Shown here one piece after another: positions 33,610 through 42,132 of a stretch of 49,365 nt of DNA (its first letter is position 1; every line of letters begins with the position of its first letter). Below the pieces are notes generated by a model, which was not told the DNA's origin, did no database searches, and saw only the letters and a program-made list of their open reading frames with translations. A program made the position numbers and the translations under genes. The stretch is taken from the NCBI GenBank assembly GCA_937935075.1, contig CALGYB010000036.1, positions 1 through 49,365 of the forward strand, read 5' to 3'. The DNA comes from an uncultured Roseiflexus sp. Lineage in GTDB: Bacteria > Chloroflexota > Chloroflexia > Chloroflexales > Roseiflexaceae.

Positions 33610-36600
33610 GATTGTTCCTTGTTGATCTTCAGGGATGTACCCGCTGTATGATGTTCTGCCGTCATCGTCAGACGATAATGTTCCTGCAAGGAACGGACGC
33701 GCAATTCCTTCTGGCGCAACGCCTTGATGGCGCTGACCGTCGCCGCTGCACCGGTCAGGGTCGTCACCAGCATGACGCCGTAGCGGATGGCTGCCGAGCG
33801 CAGCGCCTGACCGTCGGCATACGCGCGCGATCCAAGCGGGGTGCTGATCACCAGCCCGACCTTGCCCGACGCAATCAGATCGACGGTGTGGGGTGAGCCT
33901 TCGGAGACTTTGTTGACGACGATGGCGGGCAAACCAATCTGATGGAGCCATGTCGCCGTGCCGCGTGTGGCGTAGATCGTAAAACCGAGTTTCACCAGGT
34001 CGCGGGCAATGCGCCCAATCGCGCCCTTGTCGTAATCGTTGACGGTCAGCAGCGCGCCGCCGCCGGTTGGAATACGCTGGTTAGCGCCCATCTCAGCTTT
34101 GGCAAAAGCATGCCCGAAGGTCGAAGCGTGCCCCATCACCTCGCCGGTCGAACGCATTTCGGGACTGAGGAAGACCGCTGCGCCGGGGAATTTATCGAAT
34201 GGCAGGACGGCCTCCTTGACGAAGAAACCGTTGAGTGACGGCTCGCGCGTAAACCCCAGTTCGGTCAGTTTCTTGCCGGCCGCTGCCTGCGCGGCAATCC
34301 GCACCAGCGGCACACCGGTGGCTTTGGCGACGAACGGCACGGTGCGCGACGCACGCGGGTTGACTTCGAGCACATAGACCTCGTCGTCCTTGATGGCGAA
34401 CTGAATGTTCATCAACCCTTTGACGCCGAGCGCCTCGCCGATGCGGATCGTTTCGTCACGGATGATCGAGAGGTGATAGGCGCTCACCTTGTACGGCGGC
34501 ATAACCATCGCCGAGTCGCCGGAATGAACGCCAGCCTCTTCGACGTGCTCCATAATGCCGCCGATCACCACGCACTCACCGTCGCCAACGGCATCGACAT
34601 CGAGTTCGAAGGCGTCTTCCAGGTAACGGTCGATCAGCACCGGTTGACCGGCGCTGATCTGCGCCGCCTCGTGGATGTACTGCGCCAGCCCTTCATCATC
34701 GTAGGCAATCGCCATGGCGCGTCCGCCGAGCACATAACTGGGGCGCACCAGCACCGGGTAGCCGATTCGCTGCGCCACCCGCCGGGCAGCCTGGAGATCA
34801 GCAGCCATGCCGCTCTCCGGTTGCATGATGTCGAGCTGCCGGAGCAATTCACTGAAGCGCCCGCGATCCTCCGCCAGGTCGATTGAGTCCTGCGAGGCGC
34901 CCCAGATCGGCACGCCAGCCGCTGCCAGCCCTTTCGCCAGGTTGAGCGGCGTCTGCCCGCCAAACTGCACGAGCATTGGCACAGGCGTTCCTGTTCCGCC
35001 ATTTCGCATGCCCGACTCGTTCTCCCAGACATTGAGTACGTCTTCGAGGGTCAGTGGCTCGAAGTAGAGGCGGTCGCTGGTATCGTAGTCGGTCGAGACG
35101 GTTTCCGGGTTGCAGTTGATCATGATCGTCTCGTACCCGAGGTCGCGCAACGCAAAACTGGCATGGACGCAGCAATAGTCGAACTCGATCCCCTGCCCGA
35201 TGCGGTTGGGTCCGCCGCCGAGAATAATGGCTTTGGGTCGGTCAGTCACCGCCGATTCATCGGATGTCGCATACGTGCTATAGAGATAGGGGGTATAGGC
35301 TTCAAACTCGGCGGCGCAGGTATCGATCCGATGGTAGACCGGCAGAATGCCAAGCGCCTTGCGATATGTCCGCACATCCATTTCGGTGGGAGCGTGGGGC
35401 GCGCCATCGCGCACGGTCGGTTGCAGAACGAGTGCGATCTGTGCGTCGGAAAAGCCGTTTTCCTTCGCCTCGCGCAGCAGATCGGCGGGGAGCGTCTCGA
35501 TCGTGTGAGACGCAAGCGCCGCTTCGAGGTCGATAATCGCGCGCATCTGCGCCACAAACCATGGGTCATAGCCGGTCAGCGCGGCGATCCGCTCGATGTC
35601 CCACCCGGCGCGCAGGGCATTGGCGACGTGAAAGATGCGCTGCGCGGTCGGAATGCGCAGGTCCTCTTCTAATGGCTCCGATGGCGTTTCGACGCTCAGG
35701 CGTTTCCCGGCAAACGCACCCAACCCAACGGCGCCGATCTCCAGACCACGGATCGCTTTCTGGAGCGCCTCATTGAACGTCGCGCCAATCGCCATCACCT
35801 CGCCGACGCTCTTCATCTGCGGTCCGAGGGTTGGATCGACGCCGGGGAACTTCTCGAACGCCCAGCGCGGGATTTTGACCACGACATAGTCCAGGCTCGG
35901 CTCGAACGATGCCGGCGTCACACGGGTAATGTCATTCGGAATTTCGTCGAGCGTGTAGCCAACGGCAAGCAACGCCGCGATCTTGGCAATTGGGAAACCG
36001 GTGGCTTTGGATGCCAGCGCCGACGAGCGGCTAACGCGCGGGTTCATCTCGATCACGAGCGGCGTGCCGTCGCGCGGATTAACGGCGAACTGAATATTCG
36101 AGCCGCCGGTCTCCACGCCAACGGTGCGAATGACAATCTTCGCCATTTCGCGCAACCGCTGATACTCGCGGTCGGTCAGCGTCATTGCCGGGGCGATAGT
36201 GATCGAGTCGCCGGTATGGACCCCCATCGGGTCGAGATTTTCGATTGAACAGACGACCACGAAGTTGTCCATCCGGTCGCGCATGACTTCAAGTTCGTAC
36301 TCTTTCCAGCCGATCACCGACTGTTCGATGAGCACCTGCGTCACCGGTGAGGCGCGCAAACCGCGATCAGCAACGTCGCGCAATTGCGCTTCGTTGTATG
36401 CCACACCGCCGCCACTGCCGCCGAGGGTGAAGGACGGGCGCACCAGCACCGGGTACCCGATCCGCGCCGCCACATCCAGCGCCTGATCAACAGTCGAAAC
36501 CGTCTCACCCAGCGGCACGCGCAAGCCGGCATCGAGCATGGCTCGTTTGAACAGTTCACGGTCCTCGGCGAGCGCAATCGCTTTTGGCGAAGCGCCAATC

Positions 36601-36944
36601 AACCGAACGCCGTACCGGTCGAGCACGCCGCTCTCCGCCAGTTTCATCGCCAGGTTGAGGCCCGTCTGCCCGCCGACCGTCGGCAGCAGCGCGTCGGGGC
36701 GTTCACGTTCGATAATTTTCTCGATAATATCAGGGGTCAGCGGTTCGATATAGGTCGCGTCCGCCATCTGCGGATCGGTCATGATCGTCGCTGGATTGGA
36801 ATTGACGAGCACGACGCGGAACCCCTCGCGGCGCAGCGCCTTGCATGCCTGAACGCCGGAATAGTCAAATTCGCACGCCTGACCGATAACAATCGGACCG
36901 GAGCCAATGATCAGAATCGTATGAATATCAGTTCGTCGCGGCAT
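33606..36944 (-). CDS. carB: Carbamoyl-phosphate synthase large subunit
   Basis: CarB makes carbamoyl phosphate from bicarbonate, ammonia (delivered by CarA) and two ATP. The 1112-residue protein has the duplicated ATP-grasp structure. The first half opens [20 protein letters not shown] and the second [21 protein letters not shown], with paired lysine/arginine-rich nucleotide blocks and [16 protein letters not shown] / [16 protein letters not shown]. The C-terminal allosteric domain (about 960-1090, [20 protein letters not shown]) is present. The start at 36944 gives the usual [11 protein letters not shown]. Unusually, carA is not directly upstream: a 157-residue kinase-domain-like gene lies between. 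carB overlaps argG by 4 bases. Confidence 0.97.
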   Translation of the reverse strand: MPRRTDIHTILIIGSGPIVIGQACEFDYSGVQACKALRREGFRVVLVNSNPATIMTDPQMADATYIEPLTPDIIEKIIERERPDALLPTVGGQTGLNLAMKLAESGVLDRYGVRLIGASPKAIALAEDRELFKRAMLDAGLRVPLGETVSTVDQALDVAARIGYPVLVRPSFTLGGSGGGVAYNEAQLRDVADRGLRASPVTQVLIEQSVIGWKEYELEVMRDRMDNFVVVCSIENLDPMGVHTGDSITIAPAMTLTDREYQRLREMAKIVIRTVGVETGGSNIQFAVNPRDGTPLVIEMNPRVSRSSALASKATGFPIAKIAALLAVGYTLDEIPNDITRVTPASFEPSLDYVVVKIPRWAFEKFPGVDPTLGPQMKSVGEVMAIGATFNEALQKAIRGLEIGAVGLGAFAGKRLSVETPSEPLEEDLRIPTAQRIFHVANALRAGWDIERIAALTGYDPWFVAQMRAIIDLEAALASHTIETLPADLLREAKENGFSDAQIALVLQPTVRDGAPHAPTEMDVRTYRKALGILPVYHRIDTCAAEFEAYTPYLYSTYATSDESAVTDRPKAIILGGGPNRIGQGIEFDYCCVHASFALRDLGYETIMINCNPETVSTDYDTSDRLYFEPLTLEDVLNVWENESGMRNGGTGTPVPMLVQFGGQTPLNLAKGLAAAGVPIWGASQDSIDLAEDRGRFSELLRQLDIMQPESGMAADLQAARRVAQRIGYPVLVRPSYVLGGRAMAIAYDDEGLAQYIHEAAQISAGQPVLIDRYLEDAFELDVDAVGDGECVVIGGIMEHVEEAGVHSGDSAMVMPPYKVSAYHLSIIRDETIRIGEALGVKGLMNIQFAIKDDEVYVLEVNPRASRTVPFVAKATGVPLVRIAAQAAAGKKLTELGFTREPSLNGFFVKEAVLPFDKFPGAAVFLSPEMRSTGEVMGHASTFGHAFAKAEMGANQRIPTGGGALLTVNDYDKGAIGRIARDLVKLGFTIYATRGTATWLHQIGLPAIVVNKVSEGSPHTVDLIASGKVGLVISTPLGSRAYADGQALRSAAIRYGVMLVTTLTGAAATVSAIKALRQKELRVRSLQEHYRLTMTAEHHTAGTSLKINKEQS

Positions 36945-37086
36945 TGATAATCTGTCTCTCTTCTCGATGTCCTGGTATGTGGCATGCGCCAGAATCCGAT
37001 CCAAAGACGCTGAAACAATCTCCTGTCAGGTTCAGAAGAGACGTTACGGTGCAACGTCTCTGCCTGTGCGCCTCTCGCCGCTCGCC

Positions 37087-37560
37087 TCACCCAGTCCGCT
37101 CCTGCGACGAGGTGAGGGCGTCAATCACATCGAGGACATCGCGGGAGGCCATGTCCAGGTCACGAACCATCTGCGTAAAACTCGCCGGCAGACCGGGATC
37201 GCTGATGCGGACCGTCAGCCGGGCCACGCCGCGCAGATTGTTGAGCGGCGTCAGCAGATCGTGGCGATAGGCATGCAGCTCATGGTCGCTCAACCCGCCG
37301 ACCGCACGCGCATGGTCGCAGCGTTCGACACCTTCGGCGACGAGCGCATCGAGGCGCGCCATTGACTCACACAGCACATCGAGCAATTCCCCAAAACGTC
37401 CTCTCATCAATGATGCTGTCTGATCCGGGCGCAACCGGCTCAAATCGCCAATGGCGCGGCGCAGCGTATCGAGCGGCGCGACGAGTTCCGCCTGCATGAT
37501 CTGCACACGCTCTTCCGGCGAACGCTGGTAGAACGGTCGCAGGCGCTGGTAGAGCGACAT
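37087..37560 (-). CDS. Orphan histidine-kinase dimerisation/phosphoacceptor (HisKA-like) protein
   Basis: The 157-residue protein is entirely helical by composition. Near residues 100-113 it carries HAYRHDLLTPLNNLRG, a clear H-box of the HisKA type (H-[DE]-L-x-x-P-L). The rest of the kinase, the HATPase ATP-binding domain with N, G1 and G2 boxes, is absent; the protein stops 44 residues later. It could accept phosphate from, or hold together, other two-component proteins, like a histidine phosphotransfer protein. A GGGAGA ribosome site supports the start at 37560. It sits between carA and carB on the same strand, about 140 bases before carB and 105 after carA. Confidence 0.7.
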   Translation of the reverse strand: MSLYQRLRPFYQRSPEERVQIMQAELVAPLDTLRRAIGDLSRLRPDQTASLMRGRFGELLDVLCESMARLDALVAEGVERCDHARAVGGLSDHELHAYRHDLLTPLNNLRGVARLTVRISDPGLPASFTQMVRDLDMASRDVLDVIDALTSSQERTG

Positions 37561-37665
37561 GGCGTTTCTCCCTGATGTCGGGATCATGCTCCTGGCAGCA
37601 TAGCATGAACCGCAGAGTAACGTGAGCGAACGGCGCTTTCAGGCAGCGAGCGATCGCTTCATTCT

Positions 37666-38826
37666 TCAACCGCTCGACGCTGAACGCCGGTTGCGCGCCT
37701 GCGCCATGAGCTCGACAAACTGGCGAAACAGATAGCGTGCATCGTGCGGTCCTGGCGCGGCTTCAGGATGGTACTGCACACTGAAGGCGCTCTGATCCGG
37801 CGCACGCAACCCCTCAACACACCCGTCATTCAGGTTAATATGCGTAATCTCGACCCCCTCCGGCAACGACGCCTCCTCGACTGCAAAGCCATGGTTGTGG
37901 CTGGAAATCTCCACCCGCAACGTGTCGCTGAAACGCACTGGCTGATTGACGCCGCGATGACCGAAATGCAATTTATAGGTCGTGCCGCCAAGCGCCAGAC
38001 CCAAAATCTGATGCCCCAGGCAGATGCCAAATACCGGCGTTTTGCCCAGCAAATCACGCACAGCCTGAACGCCATACGTCACCGCCGCCGGATCGCCTGG
38101 TCCATTCGAGAGGAACACGCCGTCGGGTTCGAGCGCCAGCACATCGGCGGCTGGCGTTGTCGCGGGCACAACAGTGACGCGGCAGCCATGCTCCGCCAGC
38201 AGGCGCAGAATATTGCGCTTGATCCCGAAGTCGTAAGCCACAACATGGAACGTCGGCTCGCCACGTTGCGCCGGCGTTTCGCCCGGACCCCACTCCCCCG
38301 GATTGCCTTCGACCCAGTGGTACGGCTCAGCGCAGGTGACATACGGCGTCAGATCGAGACCATTCATCGACGGCGCGGCGCGCGCAGCGGCAATCAGGCG
38401 ATCCGGTTCCAGGTTCTGCGACGAAATCACGGCGCGCATCGCACCCCTTGTGCGGATGTGGCGCACCAGCGCGCGGGTATCGACGCCGGTCATCGCCACA
38501 ATGCCATGCGCTGCCAGGTATTCGTCGAGCGACTGTGCCGCGCGCCAGTTGGAGACATACGGACTGGCGGCGCGCACCACGAACCCCGCCACCCAGGGAA
38601 GACGGCTTTCTTCGTCCTCATGGTTGACGCCGGTATTGCCGATATGCGGCGCCGTCATCACCACGATCTGCCCATAGTAGGAAGGGTCGGTCAACACTTC
38701 CTGATAGCCGGTCATCGAGGTGTTGAACACTGCCTCACCAGCGCGTTCGCCGACCGCCCCCAGCGCATACCCATGCCAGATCGTGCCATCTTCCAGCGCC
38801 AGCATCGCCGGTGTGCGTTGTCTCAT
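37666..38826 (-). CDS. carA: Carbamoyl-phosphate synthase small (glutaminase) subunit
   Basis: CarA releases ammonia from glutamine for CarB. The 386-residue protein has the CarA-specific N-terminal domain ([29 protein letters not shown]). The class I glutamine amidotransferase domain follows, with the nucleophile elbow [17 protein letters not shown] and the partner His/Glu in [13 protein letters not shown]. All triad residues are present. The start at 38826 follows a GAGGT site. It lies 12 bases after the argA-like gene, so it belongs to the argB-argA-carA string, and carbamoyl phosphate supply is probably tied to arginine control as well as pyrimidine synthesis. Confidence 0.97.
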   Translation of the reverse strand: MRQRTPAMLALEDGTIWHGYALGAVGERAGEAVFNTSMTGYQEVLTDPSYYGQIVVMTAPHIGNTGVNHEDEESRLPWVAGFVVRAASPYVSNWRAAQSLDEYLAAHGIVAMTGVDTRALVRHIRTRGAMRAVISSQNLEPDRLIAAARAAPSMNGLDLTPYVTCAEPYHWVEGNPGEWGPGETPAQRGEPTFHVVAYDFGIKRNILRLLAEHGCRVTVVPATTPAADVLALEPDGVFLSNGPGDPAAVTYGVQAVRDLLGKTPVFGICLGHQILGLALGGTTYKLHFGHRGVNQPVRFSDTLRVEISSHNHGFAVEEASLPEGVEITHINLNDGCVEGLRAPDQSAFSVQYHPEAAPGPHDARYLFRQFVELMAQARNRRSASSG

Positions 38827-38838
38827 GCCAGACCTCTT

Positions 38839-39354
38839 TCACCCCTCAAACTCAACCACCACCGCCGTTTCATCACACGCATGCTGAAGCGGGCAAATCG
38901 CACAATCCCGCCAGACTTTTTCAGGGAAGTCCTCTTTCGAAGTAATGCGAAAACCCAGTTTCTCGAAGAAAGGAACGGCGCGTGTCAGCGCAAACACCTT
39001 TGGAAACCCGCGACGACGCGCTTCTTCCACCAATCCGCGGACAATCGCCTGCCCGATGCGCAACCCGCGATACTCAGGCAGAACAGCCAGTGAACGCACC
39101 TCAACCAGCGTCGGACTCATCTGCACCAGCGAACCGATACCGGCGACGCTGCCTTCCACTTCCGCAACCAGCCACGACGACAACGTGGCGCGAATATTGT
39201 CGGCGCTACGCGGCAGCAGATGTCCCTGACGGGCATTTTCGGCGACAATGGTGACAATAGCGTTGATGTCGTCCTCTTCAGCGCGGCGCACGATAATGTT
39301 CGGCGCGCGCGGCGGCACGACAAAGACCTGCGATTCGCGGACGTGTACGGTCAT
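38839..39354 (-). CDS. Short N-acetylglutamate synthase-like GNAT acetyltransferase
   Basis: The 171-residue protein is a single GNAT domain with the acetyl-CoA loop VLPEYRGLRIGQAIVRGLVEEARR (Q/R-x-x-G-x-G/A type). Its end, ALTRAVPFFEKLGFR then VWRDCAICPLQHACDETAVV, matches short ArgA-type N-acetylglutamate synthases, including the Cys-rich tail. It should make N-acetylglutamate, the first arginine precursor, topping up the cycle run by ArgJ. Its ATG overlaps the argB stop as ATGA (39354-39351), and it is followed closely by carA. No kinase-like regulatory domain is present, so feedback inhibition, if any, differs from that of long ArgA. Confidence 0.88.
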   Translation of the reverse strand: MTVHVRESQVFVVPPRAPNIIVRRAEEDDINAIVTIVAENARQGHLLPRSADNIRATLSSWLVAEVEGSVAGIGSLVQMSPTLVEVRSLAVLPEYRGLRIGQAIVRGLVEEARRRGFPKVFALTRAVPFFEKLGFRITSKEDFPEKVWRDCAICPLQHACDETAVVVEFEG

Positions 39355-40130
39355 TCGTGTGGTTCCCTTTCCGTAACGATGGTCGTTCCGTGTTCGAGCA
39401 TACCTTCCAGATTGGTGATCCGCGCAGCGCGCACACCGGCGTCGAGCGCCGTGAGCGCCGCGCGCACTTTGGGGATCATCCCGCCGCTGATGGTCCCATC
39501 GGCGATCAGCCGTTCAATGTCGCTGCGCGTCAGCAGGCGCATCACATCGCCATTCACCAGCACTCCCGGCACATTGGTCACAAAGACGACCTCGTCGGCG
39601 CCGAGAGCAGCGGCGACGGCGCCTGCCGCTTCATCGGCGTTCACATTGTATGGTCCGTCCGACCCCAGCGCAATCGGCGCGATGACAGGAATGACGCCGT
39701 GCCCGAGCAACTCAGCGAGCACCTCGCGCCGCACGGCGGTTGGTCGTCCGACGCGCCCCAGATCGCCCGCCGGATGCTCCTGTTTCACCACCCGGATGAG
39801 ACCGCGATCCACGCCGGAGATGCCGATCGCATCGGCGCCGGCAGCAATGAGCGCCGCAACCAGGCGGGTGCTGACGCTACCGCACAACACCATCTCCGCA
39901 GCGGTCAGCGCCGTTGCATCGGTGTAGCGCAGCCCGCCGACAAACCGGGGGGTGCTGCCGAGCGTTTCCTGCAAAACGCCGATTTCTTTACCGCCGCCGT
40001 GCACCAAAACGGGATACGGACGCAGCGCAGCCACGATACGCGCCAGTTCGCCAACGAACGCTGTGTCGTCGAGTTCGTTGCCGCCGACTTTGATCACCAG
40101 CGTTGGTTGGCGATCGTTCAGGTCTGTCAT
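39351..40130 (-). CDS. argB: Acetylglutamate kinase
   Basis: ArgB phosphorylates N-acetylglutamate, the second step of the acetylated arginine route. The 259-residue protein shows VIKVGGNEL (phosphate-binding Lys, about 12-20), VLVHGGGKEIGVLQ, GLIRVVKQEHPAG, YNVNADEAAGAVAAALGAD and ISGGMIPKVRAALTALDAGV, all family hallmarks. Length is slightly short but complete. A GGAGAGAGGAG ribosome site precedes the ATG. The stop overlaps the next gene (argA-like) by 4 bases. The 427-base gap to argC is filled with repeats, so either the transcript reads through or an unseen promoter serves argB. Confidence 0.96.
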   Translation of the reverse strand: MTDLNDRQPTLVIKVGGNELDDTAFVGELARIVAALRPYPVLVHGGGKEIGVLQETLGSTPRFVGGLRYTDATALTAAEMVLCGSVSTRLVAALIAAGADAIGISGVDRGLIRVVKQEHPAGDLGRVGRPTAVRREVLAELLGHGVIPVIAPIALGSDGPYNVNADEAAGAVAAALGADEVVFVTNVPGVLVNGDVMRLLTRSDIERLIADGTISGGMIPKVRAALTALDAGVRAARITNLEGMLEHGTTIVTEREPHE

Positions 40131-40557
40131 CTCCTCTCTCCTGTAGAACCAAGAACCGAGAACTGAGAACCAAGAACTGAGAACTGAGAACGGATACTAA
40201 TGCGCGGTCTTTGTACAATATATGACTTCACTGCAAAAAGCGGTAACCACGAAGGTCACAAAGGGACACGAAGGAAATGCACTTCATGTTTATTTACCTT
40301 CGTGCGCTTCGTGTCCTTGGTGGTTAAGCCTTTTTATAGCAATGGTTTTTGAGCACATCATCCGGCATCGCCCGGTGCAGCCCGCGCAGGCGGGCTTTGT
40401 AGCAGTAGCCTGCGGCTTTAGCCGCCGGGCTGCTGCTGCGCATTTGTGTATCGTTGCGCTTTCAACGTTCCCCTCTCCCCTCTCGCCTCTCACCTCTCAC
40501 CTCTCACCTCTCACCTCTCGCCTCTCCCCTCTCACCTCTCACCTCTCGCCTCGACCC
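40131..40557. repeat. Repeat-filled gap between argB and argC
   Basis: Three structures fill this gap: a period-7 tract of GAACYRA units (about 40145-40190), an imperfect inverted repeat with ACCACGAAGG / CTTGGTGGTT arms (about 40241-40330), and a second period-7 tract of CCTCTCA units (about 40470-40553) ending at the argC stop. Between them, at about 40375-40440, lie CAGCCCGCGCAGGCGGGC and related hairpin words. No gene is supported. Confidence 0.75.
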
Positions 40558-41568
40558 TTACGCCAACCCGGTTGTTTCGTCCAGTCCGAACATCAGGTTC
40601 ATATTCTGGATCGCCTGACCGGCTGCGCCTTTGACCATGTTATCTTCACTGGAGACGACGATGAGCAACCCGGGCCGCGCCAGGGTCAGCGAGATGGCGC
40701 AGACATTAGTGTACGTTGTATGCGCCAGAGTTGCCGGCTCGCCCGCCGGCAGCACCCGCACGAACGGTTCACCGGCATACTGCTCGCGGTACAGCGTCCG
40801 CACCCGATCTTCGCTCCAGTCGTCCGGGATGCGCAGATAGATCGTGCTCAGGATGCCGCGGCTCACCGGCAGCAACTGCGGCGTGAACACAATCTCCGGC
40901 GTCATGCCGCGCGCGATCCGCTGCGCTTCCTGGAGCATTTCACCGACATGCCGGTGGACCTGCCCGATATTGTATGGCGCGAGATTTTCGTTCACCTCGA
41001 CGAAGTGCGTATTCTGCTTCGGCGCGCGCCCTGCGCCCGACACCCCCGACTTGGCATCGACGATGATCAGCGGATCGGTCAATGCGCCCGCCATCAGGAG
41101 CGGCGCAACCCCCAGCAGCATACCGGTCGGGTAGCAGCCGGGGTTGGCAATCAGCGCAGCGCCACGCAGCGCCTCACGGTTGAGTTCCGGCAAGCCATAG
41201 GGCGCCGGCAGCAACTCAGGCGCCGGATGGTCGTGCCCATACCAGCGTCGATAGGCTTCAGGCGTGGTCAGGCGAAAATCGGCGGAGAAATCGATCACCC
41301 GCACGCCAGCCGCGCGCGCGCGCCGCGCCATCGTTCCCGCAGCGCCGTGTGGCAACGCCAGAAAGACCAGATCGACATCGCCGAGCGGTGCATCATCGGG
41401 CGCAACCAGCGGTGCATCGAGGGGACCAGGCACGACATCAGCGAGCGACGCTCCGGCCGACGACTCGGAGGCGGTGAAGACAATACGCACTTCTGGGTGG
41501 CGTCGCAGCCAGCGAAGTAATTCATACCCGGCATAACCGGTTGCGCCAAAAATGCCGACGCGGATCAT
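40558..41568 (-). CDS. argC: N-acetyl-gamma-glutamyl-phosphate reductase
   Basis: ArgC reduces N-acetylglutamyl phosphate to the semialdehyde with NADPH. The 336-residue protein has the Rossmann start VGIFGATGYAGYELLRWL. The catalytic cysteine block is IANPGCYPTGMLLGVAPL (about 140-157), and further family blocks are SGVSGAGRAPKQNTHF and HRHVGEM (active-site His). It is the first gene of the arginine cluster and lies 13 bases behind the hairpin and U-rich run of the attenuator; the ribosome site GGAGGGC is immediately before the ATG. Control by the Arg-rich leader is inferred from the sequence upstream. Confidence 0.96.
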   Translation of the reverse strand: MIRVGIFGATGYAGYELLRWLRRHPEVRIVFTASESSAGASLADVVPGPLDAPLVAPDDAPLGDVDLVFLALPHGAAGTMARRARAAGVRVIDFSADFRLTTPEAYRRWYGHDHPAPELLPAPYGLPELNREALRGAALIANPGCYPTGMLLGVAPLLMAGALTDPLIIVDAKSGVSGAGRAPKQNTHFVEVNENLAPYNIGQVHRHVGEMLQEAQRIARGMTPEIVFTPQLLPVSRGILSTIYLRIPDDWSEDRVRTLYREQYAGEPFVRVLPAGEPATLAHTTYTNVCAISLTLARPGLLIVVSSEDNMVKGAAGQAIQNMNLMFGLDETTGLA

Positions 41569-41575
41569 GCGCCCT

Positions 41576-41615
41576 CCAAAGAAAAGCCCTTCGGACCATT
41601 ACTGTGTCCGAAGGG
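41576..41615 (-). terminator. Attenuator terminator of the arg cluster
   Basis: On the minus strand CCCTTCGGAC (41615-41606), a 9-base loop, and GTCCGAAGGG (41596-41587) form a perfect 10-bp stem followed by CTTTTCTTTGG. This is a standard intrinsic terminator placed between the leader ORF and argC. Its left arm with one more base, ACCCTTCGGAC, can instead pair with GTCTGGAGGGT (41685-41675) in the leader ORF. Confidence 0.85.
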
Positions 41616-41671
41616 TGGATCATCACGCTGACGCTTCTCTTGCCCGATGCACTCGTGCTGCGCACGCGCGG

Positions 41672-41746
41672 CTAACCCTCCAGACCGGTGCGACCCGGAC
41701 GACGGAAGCGACGCAATGTGCGCAGGTTGTCAGGCGTTTGATTCAT
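41672..41746 (-). CDS. Arginine-rich leader peptide of the arg attenuator
   Basis: A 24-codon ORF starts MNQTPDNLRTLRRFRRPG and ends at TAG (41674-41672). Six of its residues are Arg (9, 12, 13, 15, 16, 19), all CGC or CGT codons. The ATG lies only 10 bases after the -10 hexamer, so the mRNA would begin a few bases before it and translation would be leaderless or nearly so; no ribosome-binding site is visible. An in-frame ATG at 41761 overlaps the -10 hexamer and is unlikely to be transcribed. A ribosome stalled on the Arg run for lack of charged tRNA would leave codons 21-24 free to form the antiterminator. Confidence 0.8.
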   Translation of the reverse strand: MNQTPDNLRTLRRFRRPGRTGLEG

Positions 41747-41756
41747 AGCGAAGGTA

Positions 41757-41785
41757 ATCATAGCGCCGATTATTCTGGTTGTCAA
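41757..41785 (-). promoter_or_regulatory. Promoter of the arg cluster
   Basis: TTGACA (41785-41780) and TATGAT (41762-41757) are separated by exactly 17 bases on the minus strand. Transcription should start near 41750, about four bases before the leader ATG. Confidence 0.88.
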
Positions 41786-41789
41786 GTAG

Positions 41790-42132
41790 AGAGATGGAGC
41801 GCTGTTTTGGTTTGTTGGGAACCGCCGTAGCCCGCGGCTTCAGCCGCCGGGCGAGAGGGGCGCTGCGGGCTGAAGCCCTCGCTGAGGACGCCCAAGCCCC
41901 TGCGGGGCTGCCCGCGCTCGCGGGAGCGCTGCGGGCAAGCGCGGCGTGTCCTGGTGCAGGAGCACACCAGGCCCGGCGGGGGGCGCTGCTCGCAGCCTGC
42001 GACCTTCGTCGCCGGGCGGGTCGGCGCACCGCGCCACCGGGCGACATGTGCTCTCACCCGCATATTTTGCCGGACTTTTTCGCCAGTTGATCAAAAAACG
42101 CCCTGGCATCCTGAGGAGCGGCATCGTTTCCC
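41790..42132. repeat. Intergenic GC-rich repeats between the arg promoter and the antiporter gene
   Basis: The region contains TAGCCCGCGGCTTCAGCCGC-type words, a short copy of the dispersed repeat (GCTGCGGGCTGAAGCCCTCG at 41862), and further hairpin-rich segments with GCTGCGGGCAAGC. No gene is supported. The last 60 bases lead into the antiporter C-terminus. Confidence 0.55.

Noticed and set aside
37744-39093. A 449-codon plus-strand frame opposite carA and the acetyltransferase
   Set aside because: It is antisense to carA and the argA-like gene, and has no motif or start context.
40145-40553. Repeated units that might be a CRISPR array
   Set aside because: The units are 7 bases long and contiguous, without spacers, and no cas genes are near.
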